A stretch of DNA of 64,000 bases from positions 1-64,000 of the forward strand of contig NZ_BPFA01000028.1 in assembly GCF_019655055.1 (NCBI RefSeq), in the 5' to 3' direction. Origin of the DNA: Shewanella sp. MBTL60-112-B2. GTDB taxonomy: Bacteria; Pseudomonadota; Gammaproteobacteria; Enterobacterales; Shewanellaceae. Below are positions 1 through 9,463 of this stretch, in pieces. The notes beneath the pieces are model-generated. The model had not been told where the DNA came from, searched no databases, and was given only the letters and a program-made list of their open reading frames with translations. Made by a program: the position numbers and the translations under genes. How positions within the stretch are numbered: the stretch's first letter is position 1; each line of letters begins with the position of its first letter.

Positions 1-184
1 ACTCGTCGTCAGACGCTACCATTTCGAATTGGCATTACTGGAAAGTACTTAAAGAATTTATGGGGTTGGTTGACATTTAACGACGAATTCCTTGTTTTTT
101 GTAAACATAAAAAAATAAGCCATAAATAGGATGCGACACGCAGCGAATGCGTCTAACAGTTAATGCGCACCTTGCCTAGAGACT

Positions 185-220
185 GACCGTGAGGTTTTGT
201 TTTTTAATCCTAGGCCCGTA
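185..220 (+). promoter_or_regulatory. rne leader element (hp2-like)
   Basis: The leader of rne contains ACCGTGAGGTT followed about 18 bases later by TAGGCC. From memory the same two blocks, in the same order and at similar spacing, lie in the hp2 hairpin of the Escherichia coli rne 5' UTR, through which RNase E regulates its own mRNA. AGG-TT can pair with AA-T-CCT around a U-rich loop. I infer a conserved autoregulatory element. A covariance search with the Rfam rne5 model would decide. No convincing promoter was found upstream; TTGACA at 70-75 has no well-spaced -10. Confidence 0.45.
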
Positions 221-276
221 ATGCAGTGAAATAAGTATCGTTTGATGACCTTCATATAAAGAAGAATTAAGTCATC

Positions 277-3200
277 ATGAAACGGATGTTAATCAATGCA
301 ACTCAATCTGAAGAGTTGCGTGTTGCCCTTGTTGATGGGCAACAACTGTATGATTTGGATATTGAAAGCCCAGGTCATGAACAAAAGAAAGCCAATATTT
401 ATAAAGGCACAATCACACGAGTAGAACCGTCTCTTGAAGCGGCTTTCGTTGATTATGGTGCTGAGCGTCACGGCTTCCTTCCTCTTAAAGAAATTGCACG
501 CGAATACTTTCCTAAAGGTTACTCATTCCAAGGCCGTCCTAACATTAAGGAAGTGGTTAAAGAAGGCCAAGAAGTAATTATTCAAATTGATAAAGAAGAG
601 CGCGGCAATAAAGGCGCAGCCCTTACTACCTTTATCAGTCTTGCAGGTTCTTACCTTGTTTTGATGCCAAACAACCCTCGTGCAGGCGGTATTTCACGTC
701 GTATCGAAGGTGATGAGCGTACAGAACTTAAAGCAGCCCTAGCAGAGCTTGAAGTGCCACAAGGTATGGGACTTATCGTTCGTACCGCTGGTGTAGGTAA
801 AGATCCTGCAGAGCTAAAGTGGGATCTTAAAGTTCTACAACATCACTGGGCAGCGATTAAAGAAGCTGCTGAAAGTGCACCAGCGCCATTCTTAATCCAT
901 CAAGAAAGTAACGTGATTGTTCGTGCAATCCGTGACTATTTACGTCGCGATGTTGGCGAGATCTTGATTGACCACCCACGCATTTATGAGCAAGCAAAAG
1001 AACACGTTTCTCTTGTTCGCCCTGATTTTGTGGAGCGTATTAAGCGTTACGATGCTGAAGTGCCACTATTCACGCATTACCAAATTGAAACTCAAATTGA
1101 GTCTGCTTTCCAACGTGAAGTGCGCTTACCTTCTGGCGGTTCAATCGTTATTGACCCAACAGAAGCATTAACCTCTATCGATATTAACTCTGCTCGCGCA
1201 ACAAAAGGCGGCGATATTGAAGAGACTGCACTAAACACTAACCTAGAAGCTGCCGATGAGATTGCGCGTCAATTACGTCTTCGTGATCTAGGTGGTTTGG
1301 TTGTTATCGACTTTATCGATATGACGCCAGTACGTCACCAGCGTGAAGTTGAAAAACGTATGCAAGACGCCGTTCATCATGACCGTGCTCGCGTACAGTT
1401 AGGTCGTATTTCACGCTTTGGTTTAATGGAAATGTCACGCCAACGCCTACGACCTTCGCTAGAAGAGTCTGCGGCTCACCTTTGCCCTCGCTGTCACGGC
1501 CAAGGCACTATTCGTGGTACCGAGTCGCTAGCACTATCTATTCTTCGTCTAATGGAAGAAGAAGCAATTAAAGAAAACACATCGCAAATTGAAGCGGTTG
1601 TTCCTGTTGACGTTGCAGCTTTCCTATTAAACGAAAAACGTAAAGCGATTCGTATCACTGAAAAACGCCATAACGTTGAAGTGTATGTCATTCCAGATCC
1701 AAACATGACAACACCGGATTACCGCGTTGTACGCCATCGTAAAGATGACGAAATCAGCGAATCAAGCTACAAGCTGCTTGAAAAAGAAGAAGCTAAGCTA
1801 TATGAGCCACGTAAGCTTGAACGCGCAGCAGCACCACAGCCAGCACTAAAAGGTTTCTCTACACCAAAGAAGACACCAGTAGAAGAAACTAAGCCTGCTG
1901 CAGCTCCTAAGAAAGAAGAACCTGGTTTCTTCGCTAAAATCGCTGCTGCAATTAGTTCTCTATTTGGCACTAAAGAAGAGCCAAAAGCTGAACCTAAAAA
2001 GCAAGAAAAAGACAGCCGTAATCAAGGGCGAAACAACAATCGCCGTAACAGTAATCGCCGTAATGATCCTCGTCGCAACCGCAACGACAATCGCAGCGAA
2101 AACCGTAATGATTCGCGCAATGATGCTGATCAGTCTAAAGAAAAGAGAACGAAAAACAGTCGTAATGAAAATAACGATTCTCGTTCAACATCTGAAGAGA
2201 CTAATAAGCGTCAACCACGTAACGATAAACCACGTAAAGAGACAAAGTCTGACGCGCCAACTAACGAGCAGCCTAAGCAAGAAGCTGCACGTGAACGCCG
2301 TCAGCGTCGTAACATGCGTCGTAAAGTACGTGTAAACAACGAACAGCAAGAAGAGCTAAAGGCTGAGGTTGCTGCGACTGAAGCACCTGTACAAGCTAAG
2401 CCATCGACTGATGACAAGCCTGCTAAGCCAAAGCGTCAACCACGCAAGCCAAAGGCAAAAGTGGAAAATGTTGAAGCTGAAACGGTAGAGCAAATTGATG
2501 CGGTAAGTACTGAAAGTACAACTACTGCTCCAGTTGAAGCGCCAAAGGTTGCTGTTGAAACTAAAGTTGAAGCCAACGTTGACACTAAAGTTGATACAAA
2601 CCACAACGCAGTTGAAAGCACTGAAGATTCGGTAGCAACTGAAGACAATGCACGTGAGCCTCGTGAAGGTCAACGCAGAAGTCGTCGTAGCCCTCGCCAC
2701 TTGAGAGCGGCTGGCCAGCGTCGTCGTCGTGATGAAGATTCGCAAAATGGCGAAGATGGCTCAAGTGCACCAGCTTTTGTTCCTAACGAAGTTGAGAACT
2801 CAGCTGAAAGTGCTGCACCAGCTCAAGCACCGGTAGTAGTTGTTGCTGAAACAGCTGTTGAACCGATTGAAGTTGCACCAGTGCAAATGCCAAAAGCCGA
2901 TGCACCTGTTGAAGTAAAAGCTGAACCTGTTGTTGAAGCTAAAGTTGCAGCACCTGTTGAAGCGAAAGCCGAACCTGCTGTTGAAGCTAAAGTTGCAGCA
3001 CCTATTGAAGTGAAAGCCGAACCAGTTGTTGAAACTAAAGTTGAAGTGCCTGTAGAAGTGAAAGCTGAACCTGTTGTTGAAGCTAAAGTTGAAGCTAAAG
3101 TTGCAGCGCCTGCTGAAGTGAAAGCTGAGCCAGTTGTTGAAACTAAAGTTGCAGCGCCTACTGAAGTGAAAACTGAAGCTCCAGTTGCTAAATCTGCATC

Positions 3201-3480
3201 TGCGCCAATGGCAAAACCTGCAGCGATTCAACCTACTCCAGCAGCCGTAGCAGTAGAAGCTACGCCAGTAGCAGCACCTGAAGCCGTTGTAGAGGCTAAG
3301 CCTGCCGCTAAACCAGCTAGCCGTTTTGGTTCAATGGTCATGTCTGAAACGACTAAGCCTACTGTTGAAAGCAGAGAAAATATTGCCACGCCAACTGGTC
3401 GTCAATATGAAGCTTCAACCGCTGAAGCAGCAAAGCCTAGAACGGCCAATTCTGCAAACTCTGAAACAGTTCGTACTTAA
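277..3480 (+). CDS. rne: Ribonuclease E
   Basis: Endoribonuclease that starts mRNA decay, processes rRNA and tRNA and scaffolds the degradosome at the inner membrane. The first 500 residues closely resemble E. coli RNase E: S1 domain at about 36-120, DNase I-like catalytic core with Asp302 (in IDIN) and Asp345 (in IDFID), and the zinc-link CPRC at 403-406. The segment [15 protein letters not shown] near residue 550 is an amphipathic helix like the membrane-targeting sequence. After it come Arg/Asn-rich RNA-binding stretches, including RRSPRHLR, and an Ala/Val/Glu/Lys-rich region holding a 16-residue tandem repeat. The total of 1067 residues equals the usual length. The start is fixed by the family-typical [10 protein letters not shown]. 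The C-terminal scaffold is disordered and likely species-specific. Confidence 0.97.
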   Translation: MKRMLINATQSEELRVALVDGQQLYDLDIESPGHEQKKANIYKGTITRVEPSLEAAFVDYGAERHGFLPLKEIAREYFPKGYSFQGRPNIKEVVKEGQEVIIQIDKEERGNKGAALTTFISLAGSYLVLMPNNPRAGGISRRIEGDERTELKAALAELEVPQGMGLIVRTAGVGKDPAELKWDLKVLQHHWAAIKEAAESAPAPFLIHQESNVIVRAIRDYLRRDVGEILIDHPRIYEQAKEHVSLVRPDFVERIKRYDAEVPLFTHYQIETQIESAFQREVRLPSGGSIVIDPTEALTSIDINSARATKGGDIEETALNTNLEAADEIARQLRLRDLGGLVVIDFIDMTPVRHQREVEKRMQDAVHHDRARVQLGRISRFGLMEMSRQRLRPSLEESAAHLCPRCHGQGTIRGTESLALSILRLMEEEAIKENTSQIEAVVPVDVAAFLLNEKRKAIRITEKRHNVEVYVIPDPNMTTPDYRVVRHRKDDEISESSYKLLEKEEAKLYEPRKLERAAAPQPALKGFSTPKKTPVEETKPAAAPKKEEPGFFAKIAAAISSLFGTKEEPKAEPKKQEKDSRNQGRNNNRRNSNRRNDPRRNRNDNRSENRNDSRNDADQSKEKRTKNSRNENNDSRSTSEETNKRQPRNDKPRKETKSDAPTNEQPKQEAARERRQRRNMRRKVRVNNEQQEELKAEVAATEAPVQAKPSTDDKPAKPKRQPRKPKAKVENVEAETVEQIDAVSTESTTTAPVEAPKVAVETKVEANVDTKVDTNHNAVESTEDSVATEDNAREPREGQRRSRRSPRHLRAAGQRRRRDEDSQNGEDGSSAPAFVPNEVENSAESAAPAQAPVVVVAETAVEPIEVAPVQMPKADAPVEVKAEPVVEAKVAAPVEAKAEPAVEAKVAAPIEVKAEPVVETKVEVPVEVKAEPVVEAKVEAKVAAPAEVKAEPVVETKVAAPTEVKTEAPVAKSASAPMAKPAAIQPTPAAVAVEATPVAAPEAVVEAKPAAKPASRFGSMVMSETTKPTVESRENIATPTGRQYEASTAEAAKPRTANSANSETVRT
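2902..3190 (+). repeat. 48-bp coding tandem repeat in rne
   Basis: About six in-frame copies of a 16-codon unit encode variations of [16 protein letters not shown], starting near residue 876 of RNase E. One copy has a 4-residue extension (VEAK). The unit alternates acidic and basic residues, as expected of an unstructured spacer in the scaffold half. Copies differ at scattered bases, so the array is not freshly amplified, but copy number may still vary between strains. Confidence 0.85.
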
Positions 3481-3501
3481 TTTAAGTTAACTGTTACAGC
3501 T

Positions 3502-3531
3502 AAAAGCCATGCCTCTGGGCATGGCTTTTTT
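3502..3531 (+). terminator. rne terminator
   Basis: Perfect stem AAAGCCATGCC/GGCATGGCTTT with a 4-base loop, then a T run, 22 bases after the rne stop codon. Confidence 0.9.
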
Positions 3532-3610
3532 ATGTTCAAACTGCCGTAATTTTGTTAGTATTCGCGGCAAATTATTATTACTACTAAAACATATATTTAA
3601 CAGAGGCTAA

Positions 3611-5170
3611 ATGTTCGATCTTATTCGTCACAAAACAGCCAGCCACAGAGCTGACTTACTTTCCGGTCTTACCGTAGCCCTAGCATTGGTTCCTGAAGCA
3701 GTTGCTTTTGCATTTGTTGCTGGCGTAGAGCCAATGGTTGGCTTATACGCTGCATTTATTATGGGTCTTATCACCGCATTAATTGGTGGACGCCCAGGCA
3801 TGATCTCTGGTGCTACAGGTGCAATGGCCGTTGTTATGGTAGCCCTTGTTGCTGAACATGGTGTGCAATACTTATTTGCCGCTGTGGTACTTGCAGGTTT
3901 AATTCAGGTCTCTGCCGGTATCTTTAAACTTGGAAAATTTATTCGAATCGTTCCCTACCCTGTAATGATAGGATTTGTGAACGGTTTAGCTATTGTCATT
4001 TTCCTTGCTCAGCTAGGACAATTTCAAACACCAGACGCTAATGGGGTGATGACTTGGTTACCTCAAAACCAACTCATTCTCATGTTAGGGCTTGTTGCCT
4101 TAACAATGGCTATTATTCAGTTTTTGCCAAAATTGACGACTGCAATTCCATCTTCATTGGCCGCCATTTTGACGGTTACACTACTGGTGACTTTCTTTAA
4201 TCTAGATACTCGTACCGTACTCGATTTTCTAAAGTCTATGAGTGGTAATGACAATGCAACGATTGCAGGTAGCCTACCAACTTTCTCTATTCCTGCAGTT
4301 GAGTTCAGTTTAGAGACCCTTTACATCATTCTTCCTTACTCGCTAATCCTAGCCGCTGTAGGCCTTATTGAATCGTTACTAACATTAACGGTTATCGATG
4401 AAATGACCGGTACTCGTGGTCGTGGTAACAAAGAATGTATCGGTCAAGGCGTGGGTAACATTACCAGCGGTTTCTTTGGCGCTATGGGTGGTTGTGCCAT
4501 GATTGGTCAGTCTATGATCAACATCAATTCGGGTGGCCGTGGTCGTTTATCTGGCATTACAGCTGCACTTGCTCTACTGGCTTTCATCTTGTTCGGTTCA
4601 GCATTTATCGAAATGATCCCATTAGCAGCTCTTGTTGGTGTGATGTTTATGGTCGTACTGGGTACATTCGAGTGGGCCAGCTTTAAAGTGATGCGCAAAG
4701 TACCTAAGCACGATGCATTCGTTATCGTGCTAGTGACGATTGTGACCGTATTTACCGATCTTGCATTTGCAGTATTTGTGGGTGTTATCGTTTCTGCTTT
4801 GGTTTTCGCTTGGGAACATGCAAAACACATCAACGTAGAAGTCAGTGAAGATCAGAATGGCTGGAAAGTATATAAACTAAACGGTCCGCTATTCTTTGGT
4901 TCTGTGGCTGAATTTTTAGAGTTATTTGATGCTAAGGGTGATCCTCAAGATGTGATTGTCGATTTCCAAAACTCGCGAGTGTGTGATCACTCCGCTCTTG
5001 ATGCTATCGACACCCTAGCTGAACGTTATGTAGGAAGCGGTAAGCGCCTGCATTTACGTCACCTTAGTAATGACTGTAAAGAGCTACTGGCTAAAGCAGG
5101 TGACTTAGTCGAGGTTAACTTGATTGAAGATCCGCACTATAAAGTTGCTGACGATAAACTAGACTCGTAA
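3611..5170 (+). CDS. SulP-family anion transporter
   Basis: Inner-membrane anion transporter of the SulP (SLC26) family. The N-terminal part holds about ten to twelve hydrophobic segments (residues 15-400), with family-typical stretches such as [20 protein letters not shown] and [20 protein letters not shown]. The C-terminal 110 residues form a soluble STAS domain with [18 protein letters not shown], a typical STAS beta-alpha pattern. SulP members carry sulfate, bicarbonate or other anions, and the sequence does not say which. The start follows an AGAGG ribosome-binding site. The gene is probably a single transcription unit between the rne terminator and its own. At 519 residues it is within the usual bacterial range. 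Confidence 0.9.
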   Translation: MFDLIRHKTASHRADLLSGLTVALALVPEAVAFAFVAGVEPMVGLYAAFIMGLITALIGGRPGMISGATGAMAVVMVALVAEHGVQYLFAAVVLAGLIQVSAGIFKLGKFIRIVPYPVMIGFVNGLAIVIFLAQLGQFQTPDANGVMTWLPQNQLILMLGLVALTMAIIQFLPKLTTAIPSSLAAILTVTLLVTFFNLDTRTVLDFLKSMSGNDNATIAGSLPTFSIPAVEFSLETLYIILPYSLILAAVGLIESLLTLTVIDEMTGTRGRGNKECIGQGVGNITSGFFGAMGGCAMIGQSMININSGGRGRLSGITAALALLAFILFGSAFIEMIPLAALVGVMFMVVLGTFEWASFKVMRKVPKHDAFVIVLVTIVTVFTDLAFAVFVGVIVSALVFAWEHAKHINVEVSEDQNGWKVYKLNGPLFFGSVAEFLELFDAKGDPQDVIVDFQNSRVCDHSALDAIDTLAERYVGSGKRLHLRHLSNDCKELLAKAGDLVEVNLIEDPHYKVADDKLDS

Positions 5171-5207
5171 ATCGGTTCAGGCTACCGCCATCGCAACAAA
5201 CACAAGC

Positions 5208-5235
5208 AAAAAAGACGGGCATGCCCGTCTTTTTT
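5208..5235. terminator. Bidirectional terminator, sulP / msrBA
   Basis: Palindromic GACGGGCATGCCCGTC flanked by A6 and T6, between the ends of two convergent genes, so it can serve both strands. Confidence 0.88.
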
Positions 5236-5277
5236 ATTGCTTTGACTATAGATAAATGGGTATTAAAGTGAAATCAG

Positions 5278-6180
5278 TTACTTCAATTTATCCGCAAACA
5301 AGGCTTTTACCTTATCGACCTTAGGTTTCACCACCATCTGACAATAAGGTTGCTCTCCGTTTAACTCAAAGTAATCATTGTGATAATTCTCGGCCGCAAA
5401 GAAGCCATCATAAGCAACCACTTGGGTCACTATTGGATCAGGCCAAGCTGCGACTCTTGTTAAGTCATCAATCATCATATTAGCTGTTAAGGCTTGTTGC
5501 TCGTTATGAATAAAAATCACCGAGCGATACTGAGGGCCCCTATCATTGCCCTGTCGATTAAGTGTTGTTGGATCATGACTAACCCAAAAGATCTCTAATA
5601 AACTCTCAAAACTGACTTGCTCAGGATCGTACTCAATTTGCACCACTTCAGCATGGTTAGTATTACCACTGCATACAGCTTTATAATTAGCGTCTTGAGG
5701 ATCTCCGCCGGCATAGCCAGAAGTTACCTTATTGACACCTTTAATTGCCGAGAAAACCGCTTCAATGCACCAGAAACAGCCACCACCAAAGGTTGCCAAC
5801 TCAAGTTTAGTCTCAATTGACTCTTGCTTTATAGGCTTGAAGGTCATTGAAACTGAATTGACACAGTGCCTAATGTTTTTGGGTGTTAACAGCTCACCTT
5901 CAAACACATGGCCTAGATGGCCTTCACATTGACTACAAACAATTTCGACTCGTCTACCATCTGCATCTATATTGCGTTTAATTGCGCCTTCAATCTCATC
6001 ATCAAATGCAGGCCAACCGCAATGAGCATTAAACTTACTCTCCGAGCGATATAAAGGGGCATCACACTTCTTGCAGCAATATAGGCCTTGAGCATCGTGT
6101 TGATTATATTCGCCACTAAAAGGCCTCTCAGTGCCTTTATCTTCAATCACATGCTTTTCAAATTCACTTAGTTCTCGCAT
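5278..6180 (-). CDS. Bifunctional methionine sulfoxide reductase MsrB-MsrA
   Basis: Two-domain repair enzyme that reduces both methionine sulfoxide diastereomers in oxidised proteins. Residues 1-118 are MsrB (R-form): zinc cysteines in CKKC (36, 39) and CSQC (82, 85), and the catalytic Cys106 in RHCVNS. Residues 127-300 are MsrA (S-form): GGGCFWCIEAVF with nucleophile Cys135, plus later MsrA blocks such as YRSVIF. There is no signal peptide, so the enzyme is cytoplasmic. The B-A domain order and 300-residue length occur in other proteobacterial fusions. Thioredoxin is the expected reductant. The gene stands alone, convergent with the SulP gene. Confidence 0.95.
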   Translation of the reverse strand: MRELSEFEKHVIEDKGTERPFSGEYNQHDAQGLYCCKKCDAPLYRSESKFNAHCGWPAFDDEIEGAIKRNIDADGRRVEIVCSQCEGHLGHVFEGELLTPKNIRHCVNSVSMTFKPIKQESIETKLELATFGGGCFWCIEAVFSAIKGVNKVTSGYAGGDPQDANYKAVCSGNTNHAEVVQIEYDPEQVSFESLLEIFWVSHDPTTLNRQGNDRGPQYRSVIFIHNEQQALTANMMIDDLTRVAAWPDPIVTQVVAYDGFFAAENYHNDYFELNGEQPYCQMVVKPKVDKVKALFADKLK

Positions 6181-6672
6181 ATCTCCCTCTCTACGCTGGC
6201 TACAACTAAATTTTTAATATCAATCAATGCTTAGCAAACCGTTAACTGCTAATACGACTTAGTAGACCCGATACGTTCACAAAAGCTTTCTAGATTAAGT
6301 TAATTCTATCCCTTATCGATGTCATTGACCTGTTTAAGTCCTGTCTATTTCAAAGCAAAACGTCATAGCTTAAACGTAAAGGTAATATACCCCCTATTGC
6401 ACTAGCCCTTTTTCAATAAGCCTATTTCTAAAAGCTTGTTTCAAAAAGCCAGTGTTACTAAGAAGAGTCACTAAGTGAGCTTAAAAATTTTATTGATTTT
6501 TTCTTTACGAATGTTGCCAATTAACCAGCTAATTACTAGCCAGTTATTCCCTTTTAAAATCGGACTATTCATTTGCAGAAACAATCAGAAGCGTGATCTA
6601 GCTCACTCACGTTTGATTCACCTGTTACTGATCGTTAAACTTGCCGTGGGTTTAATAATAAGAAGAATTAAC
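6181..6672. other. Intergenic region, msrBA / 2OG oxygenase
   Basis: A 492-bp divergent spacer. An open frame runs through its last 198 bases from a GTG at 6475, but its residues do not resemble the oxygenase family, so I treat it as leader. A CRP-like site lies at 6593-6606. Nothing else was recognised. Confidence 0.6.
6593..6606. promoter_or_regulatory. CRP-like site
   Basis: GTGATCTAGCTCAC fits GTGA-N6-TCAC, the core of the cAMP-CRP consensus, but lacks the outermost T and A. It lies 66 bases before the chosen oxygenase start, a plausible activator position. No -35/-10 pair was convincing. Confidence 0.5.
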
Positions 6673-7512
6673 ATGACATTAGAAACAATCGATTATCGAG
6701 CCACCGATGCTGCTGAAAAATTTGTGTCTTCACTACGTGAAACAGGCTTTGGAGTACTAACTAACCACCCTATCGACCAAGAGCTAGTTGAAACCATCTA
6801 TCATGAGTGGCACGCATTCTTTAATACTGAAGAAAAGCGAGCGTTCCTGTTTAACCCTGAAACACAAGACGGCTTCTTCCCTGCAGAGATCTCAGAAACA
6901 GCAAAAGGCCATAGCGTAAAAGACATCAAAGAATACTTCCATGTTTACCCTTGGGGGCGTATTCCTGAATCGTTAAAAGCCAATATTTTAAAGTATTATG
7001 ATAATGCAAATTCATTAGCTTCTGAGTTACTACAATGGGTTGAAACTTATTCGCCAATTGATGTAAAGCAGAAATTTTCAATCGCACTACCCAAAATGAT
7101 TGAAGATAGTCAGCGAACTCTCCTTCGTGTACTGCATTACCCCCCAATGTCAGGTGACGAAGATTTCGGTGCAATTCGGGCCGCGGCTCATGAAGATATC
7201 AACCTTTTGACTGTACTACCCGCCGCAAATGAGCCCGGATTACAGGTACAATTAAAAGATGGCAGCTGGATAGATGTCCCTAGTGATTTTGGCAATCTGA
7301 TCATCAACATCGGCGATATGTTGCAAGAAGCTTCTGGCGGTTACTTCCCATCGACGAGTCACCGCGTCATTAACCCTGAAGGTATGGATAAGACAAAGTC
7401 ACGCTTATCGCTACCGCTTTTCTTACACCCAAACCCTGAGGTCAAATTGTCAGATAAATACACTGCCGACAGCTACCTGATGGAACGTTTAAGAGAATTA
7501 GGGGTAATTTAG
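6673..7512 (+). CDS. 2OG-Fe(II) oxygenase, isopenicillin-N-synthase-like
   Basis: Cytoplasmic non-haem iron dioxygenase of the double-stranded beta-helix (IPNS-like) family, using 2-oxoglutarate and O2. The iron ligands appear to be His173 and Asp175 (HED) and His230 (STSHRV). Arg244 (SRLSLPLF) is the expected 2-oxoglutarate carboxylate ligand. The N-terminal half resembles the DIOX_N domain. The start was moved to an internal ATG because the family-like sequence begins there (MTLETIDYRA) and AGAAG precedes it, giving 279 residues. The substrate is unknown. Relatives hydroxylate small molecules rather than proteins. A CRP-like site upstream suggests regulation by carbon supply. Confidence 0.85.
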   Translation: MTLETIDYRATDAAEKFVSSLRETGFGVLTNHPIDQELVETIYHEWHAFFNTEEKRAFLFNPETQDGFFPAEISETAKGHSVKDIKEYFHVYPWGRIPESLKANILKYYDNANSLASELLQWVETYSPIDVKQKFSIALPKMIEDSQRTLLRVLHYPPMSGDEDFGAIRAAAHEDINLLTVLPAANEPGLQVQLKDGSWIDVPSDFGNLIINIGDMLQEASGGYFPSTSHRVINPEGMDKTKSRLSLPLFLHPNPEVKLSDKYTADSYLMERLRELGVI

Positions 7513-7519
7513 CCTCATT

Positions 7520-7565
7520 AGCACTCAATAAGAGTGCAATAAGCGCCTTAGGGCGCTTTTTGTTT
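7520..7565 (+). terminator. Terminator after 2OG oxygenase
   Basis: Two successive hairpins: GCACTC-AATAA-GAGTGC, then AAGCGCC-TTAG-GGCGCTT (slightly overlapping loop) followed by a T run. The second is the likely Rho-independent terminator. Confidence 0.8.
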
Positions 7566-7629
7566 GTTAAACTTAAGCAGAACAAGGTAAAATCCCCTTA
7601 ATTTAGTAATTTGATAGTAGAGCGCACAC

Positions 7630-8568
7630 ATGGCAATTCAGTGGTATCCAGGACACATGCACAAAGCACGAAAAGAGATCGAAGAGGTAATGCCTCAAGT
7701 CGATTTAGTGATCGAAGTGCTTGATGCAAGGATCCCTTATAGTAGTGAAAACCCTATGGTGCAAACACTACGTGGTGATAAGCCATGTATTAAACTACTC
7801 AACAAGTCCGACTTAGCCGATCCCGAAACTACCCAAAGATGGATTGAATATCTTGAGCGAGAGCAAGGCGTAAAGGCGATGGCAATTACCACCTTGCAGG
7901 CTTCTCAGGTTAAAAAGATCCCTGACTTATGTCGTAAGTTTGTACCAAGCCGCGACAAAATCGAAAAAGATATCCGCACTATGATTATGGGGATCCCAAA
8001 CGTGGGTAAATCTACCATTATCAATACACTCGCGGGTCGAATGATTGCTAAAACGGGTAACGAGCCTGCGGTAACCAAAACTCAGCAGCGCATCAATTTA
8101 CGCAACGGTATCGTACTTTCTGACACTCCTGGTATTTTATGGCCTAAAGTTGATAATGAAAAAAGTAGTTACCGTCTAGCAGTAACTGGCGCGATTAAAG
8201 ATACTGCTATGGAGTATGAAGATGTTGCCATGTTTGCAGCAGAGTACTTCCTTACTGCTTACCCAGAAGCGATTGCCGAGCGTTACAAAATCAAGCAGAT
8301 GCCAGATACAGACATTGAGCTACTAGAAGCGATTGGCCGTAACCGCGGCGCACTTCGCCCTGGTGGAAGAATTGATCTACATAAAGCATCAGAAGTATTA
8401 CTACATGACTTCCGAGCAGGCCGAATTGGCCAATTGTCGCTTGAGACGCCGGAAATGGCTGAAATTGAGAAAGAAGAAGTGGCTAAATTACTAGCCGAGA
8501 AACAAGCAAAAGAAGACGCCCGTAAAGAACAAGAACGCTTAAAGCGTTCTGGTAAGCGTTTAAGCTAA
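7630..8568 (+). CDS. ylqF: Ribosome biogenesis GTPase YlqF/RbgA-like
   Basis: Circularly permuted GTPase. The motifs run G4 (NKSD, 58-61), G1 (GIPNVGKS, 121-128), G3 (DTPG, 165-168), the order that defines the YlqF/YawG group. The protein begins with the family-typical IQWYPGHMHKARKEI. Bacillus RbgA assists late 50S assembly, and this protein probably acts on the large subunit too, though its gammaproteobacterial role is less well known. The 312 residues end in a Lys/Glu-rich helix. No adjacent gene shares its strand closely, so it is probably monocistronic. Confidence 0.93.
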   Translation: MAIQWYPGHMHKARKEIEEVMPQVDLVIEVLDARIPYSSENPMVQTLRGDKPCIKLLNKSDLADPETTQRWIEYLEREQGVKAMAITTLQASQVKKIPDLCRKFVPSRDKIEKDIRTMIMGIPNVGKSTIINTLAGRMIAKTGNEPAVTKTQQRINLRNGIVLSDTPGILWPKVDNEKSSYRLAVTGAIKDTAMEYEDVAMFAAEYFLTAYPEAIAERYKIKQMPDTDIELLEAIGRNRGALRPGGRIDLHKASEVLLHDFRAGRIGQLSLETPEMAEIEKEEVAKLLAEKQAKEDARKEQERLKRSGKRLS

Positions 8569-8591
8569 GACTTGGCTCACTAGTTTTTCGA

Positions 8592-8622
8592 ACAAAAAAG
8601 CGCTAATTAGCGCTTTTTTGTT
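8592..8622. terminator. Bidirectional terminator after ylqF
   Basis: Palindrome AAAAAGCGCTAATTAGCGCT followed by T6, between convergent genes. Confidence 0.85.
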
Positions 8623-8725
8623 TTAACGCGACAGGACTAATTCAAGCTAACTAACAATTATCCAAGAAAATGCTTATTACCAGTACCGGTAATGACTATT
8701 TGATGACTCCACCAGCATTAGTAAA

Positions 8726-9214
8726 CTAAATACTACCTCTTTGGATCTGCCGCACTAATTGACTGCAACTATTCTCAAGCAAATCTAACACCAGCTCAAA
8801 ACCATCGCCTGCACCATAATATGGATCTGGCACTTCTGTGTACACTGCCTGATCACTTTCAAATTTACAAAAGTCCAAAATTAGCGCAAGTTTTGATTGA
8901 TACTGCGCAGAACAAATTCGCTTTAAATCCTGCAGATTCTGCTTATCCGCAGCCAGAATTAAATCAAAGTCACTAAAATCACTCGATAAGACTTGCCTAG
9001 CTCGCATGCCATCAAAGCTTAAGCCTCGCTTAACTCCTGCAGTTATCGAACGCTTATCTGGTGAATGCCCTTGGTGATAAGCAATCGTCCCTGCCGAGTC
9101 TATGTTAATTTCTAACTTGGCTTCTCGCGCTTTTAATCTAAACATCGCCTCAGCAGAAGGCGAACGACAAATGTTGCCCATACATACAAATAGAACAGAG
9201 GAAACTTGTTTCAT
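8726..9214 (-). CDS. Low-molecular-weight protein-tyrosine phosphatase
   Basis: Cysteine-dependent phosphatase of the LMW-PTP/ArsC-like fold. The P-loop CMGNICRS starts at Cys11 with Arg17 (CX5R), and the DPYYG motif near residue 130 supplies the general-acid aspartate. At 162 residues it is family-sized and cytoplasmic. Bacterial homologues dephosphorylate tyrosine kinases of capsule synthesis or other targets. No kinase or polysaccharide gene is nearby, so the substrate is unknown. It diverges from the nitroreductase gene. Confidence 0.93.
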   Translation of the reverse strand: MKQVSSVLFVCMGNICRSPSAEAMFRLKAREAKLEINIDSAGTIAYHQGHSPDKRSITAGVKRGLSFDGMRARQVLSSDFSDFDLILAADKQNLQDLKRICSAQYQSKLALILDFCKFESDQAVYTEVPDPYYGAGDGFELVLDLLENSCSQLVRQIQRGSI

Positions 9215-9346
9215 ATTAAAACCTTAATAATGTCTAAATATCAGCAGATAAAAGTTCAATCCGCGTAAACCTGTCAAAATGATAAAATGCCCCCGCTTGG
9301 CACTTGAGGATTAATCAAAGCTATCCATAGCTACAGGGGGTAATTT

Positions 9347-9371
9347 GATTATCAATAAAAACTTGATAATC
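9347..9371. promoter_or_regulatory. Inverted repeat upstream of nitroreductase
   Basis: Perfect 9-bp inverted repeat GATTATCAA / TTGATAATC with a 7-base A-rich spacer, 92 bases before the nitroreductase start in the divergent spacer. Each arm lies in a smaller palindrome-like unit (TTGATTATCAA and TTGATAATCAT). The right arm plus flank, TGATAATCATT, equals the core of the Fur-box consensus, so Fur is one candidate. No regulator is assigned. Confidence 0.5.
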
Positions 9372-9463
9372 ATTCAACTAAAACACTGTATTTCAATAGT
9401 CCAGTTAGATGTAGGATAGCCGCAACTTAATTTTGCTTCACTTTCTTGCACTAGGATACATAT

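Noticed and set aside
1-22. Minus-strand frame beginning MVASDDE that runs off the left edge, possibly rluC
   Set aside because: rluC often diverges from rne, but only seven codons are visible, no ribosome-binding site precedes them and I could not match them to RluC.
1-129. Plus-strand frames open at the left edge
   Set aside because: Two frames run in from the edge for short distances; neither resembles a known C terminus, and this length is expected by chance.
2902-3190. CRISPR or VNTR interpretation of the rne repeats
   Set aside because: Repeats are contiguous, in frame and encode a known type of disordered linker; no unique spacers.
2356-3231. Long minus-strand frames inside rne rich in Phe, Ser and Asn
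   Set aside because: They mirror the Ala/Val/Glu/Lys repeat codons on the opposite strand and have no start signals.
6475-6672. 66-residue N-terminal extension of the 2OG oxygenase from a GTG
   Set aside because: Not family-like, no ribosome-binding site, and it covers a CRP-like site. The internal ATG has a purine-rich signal.
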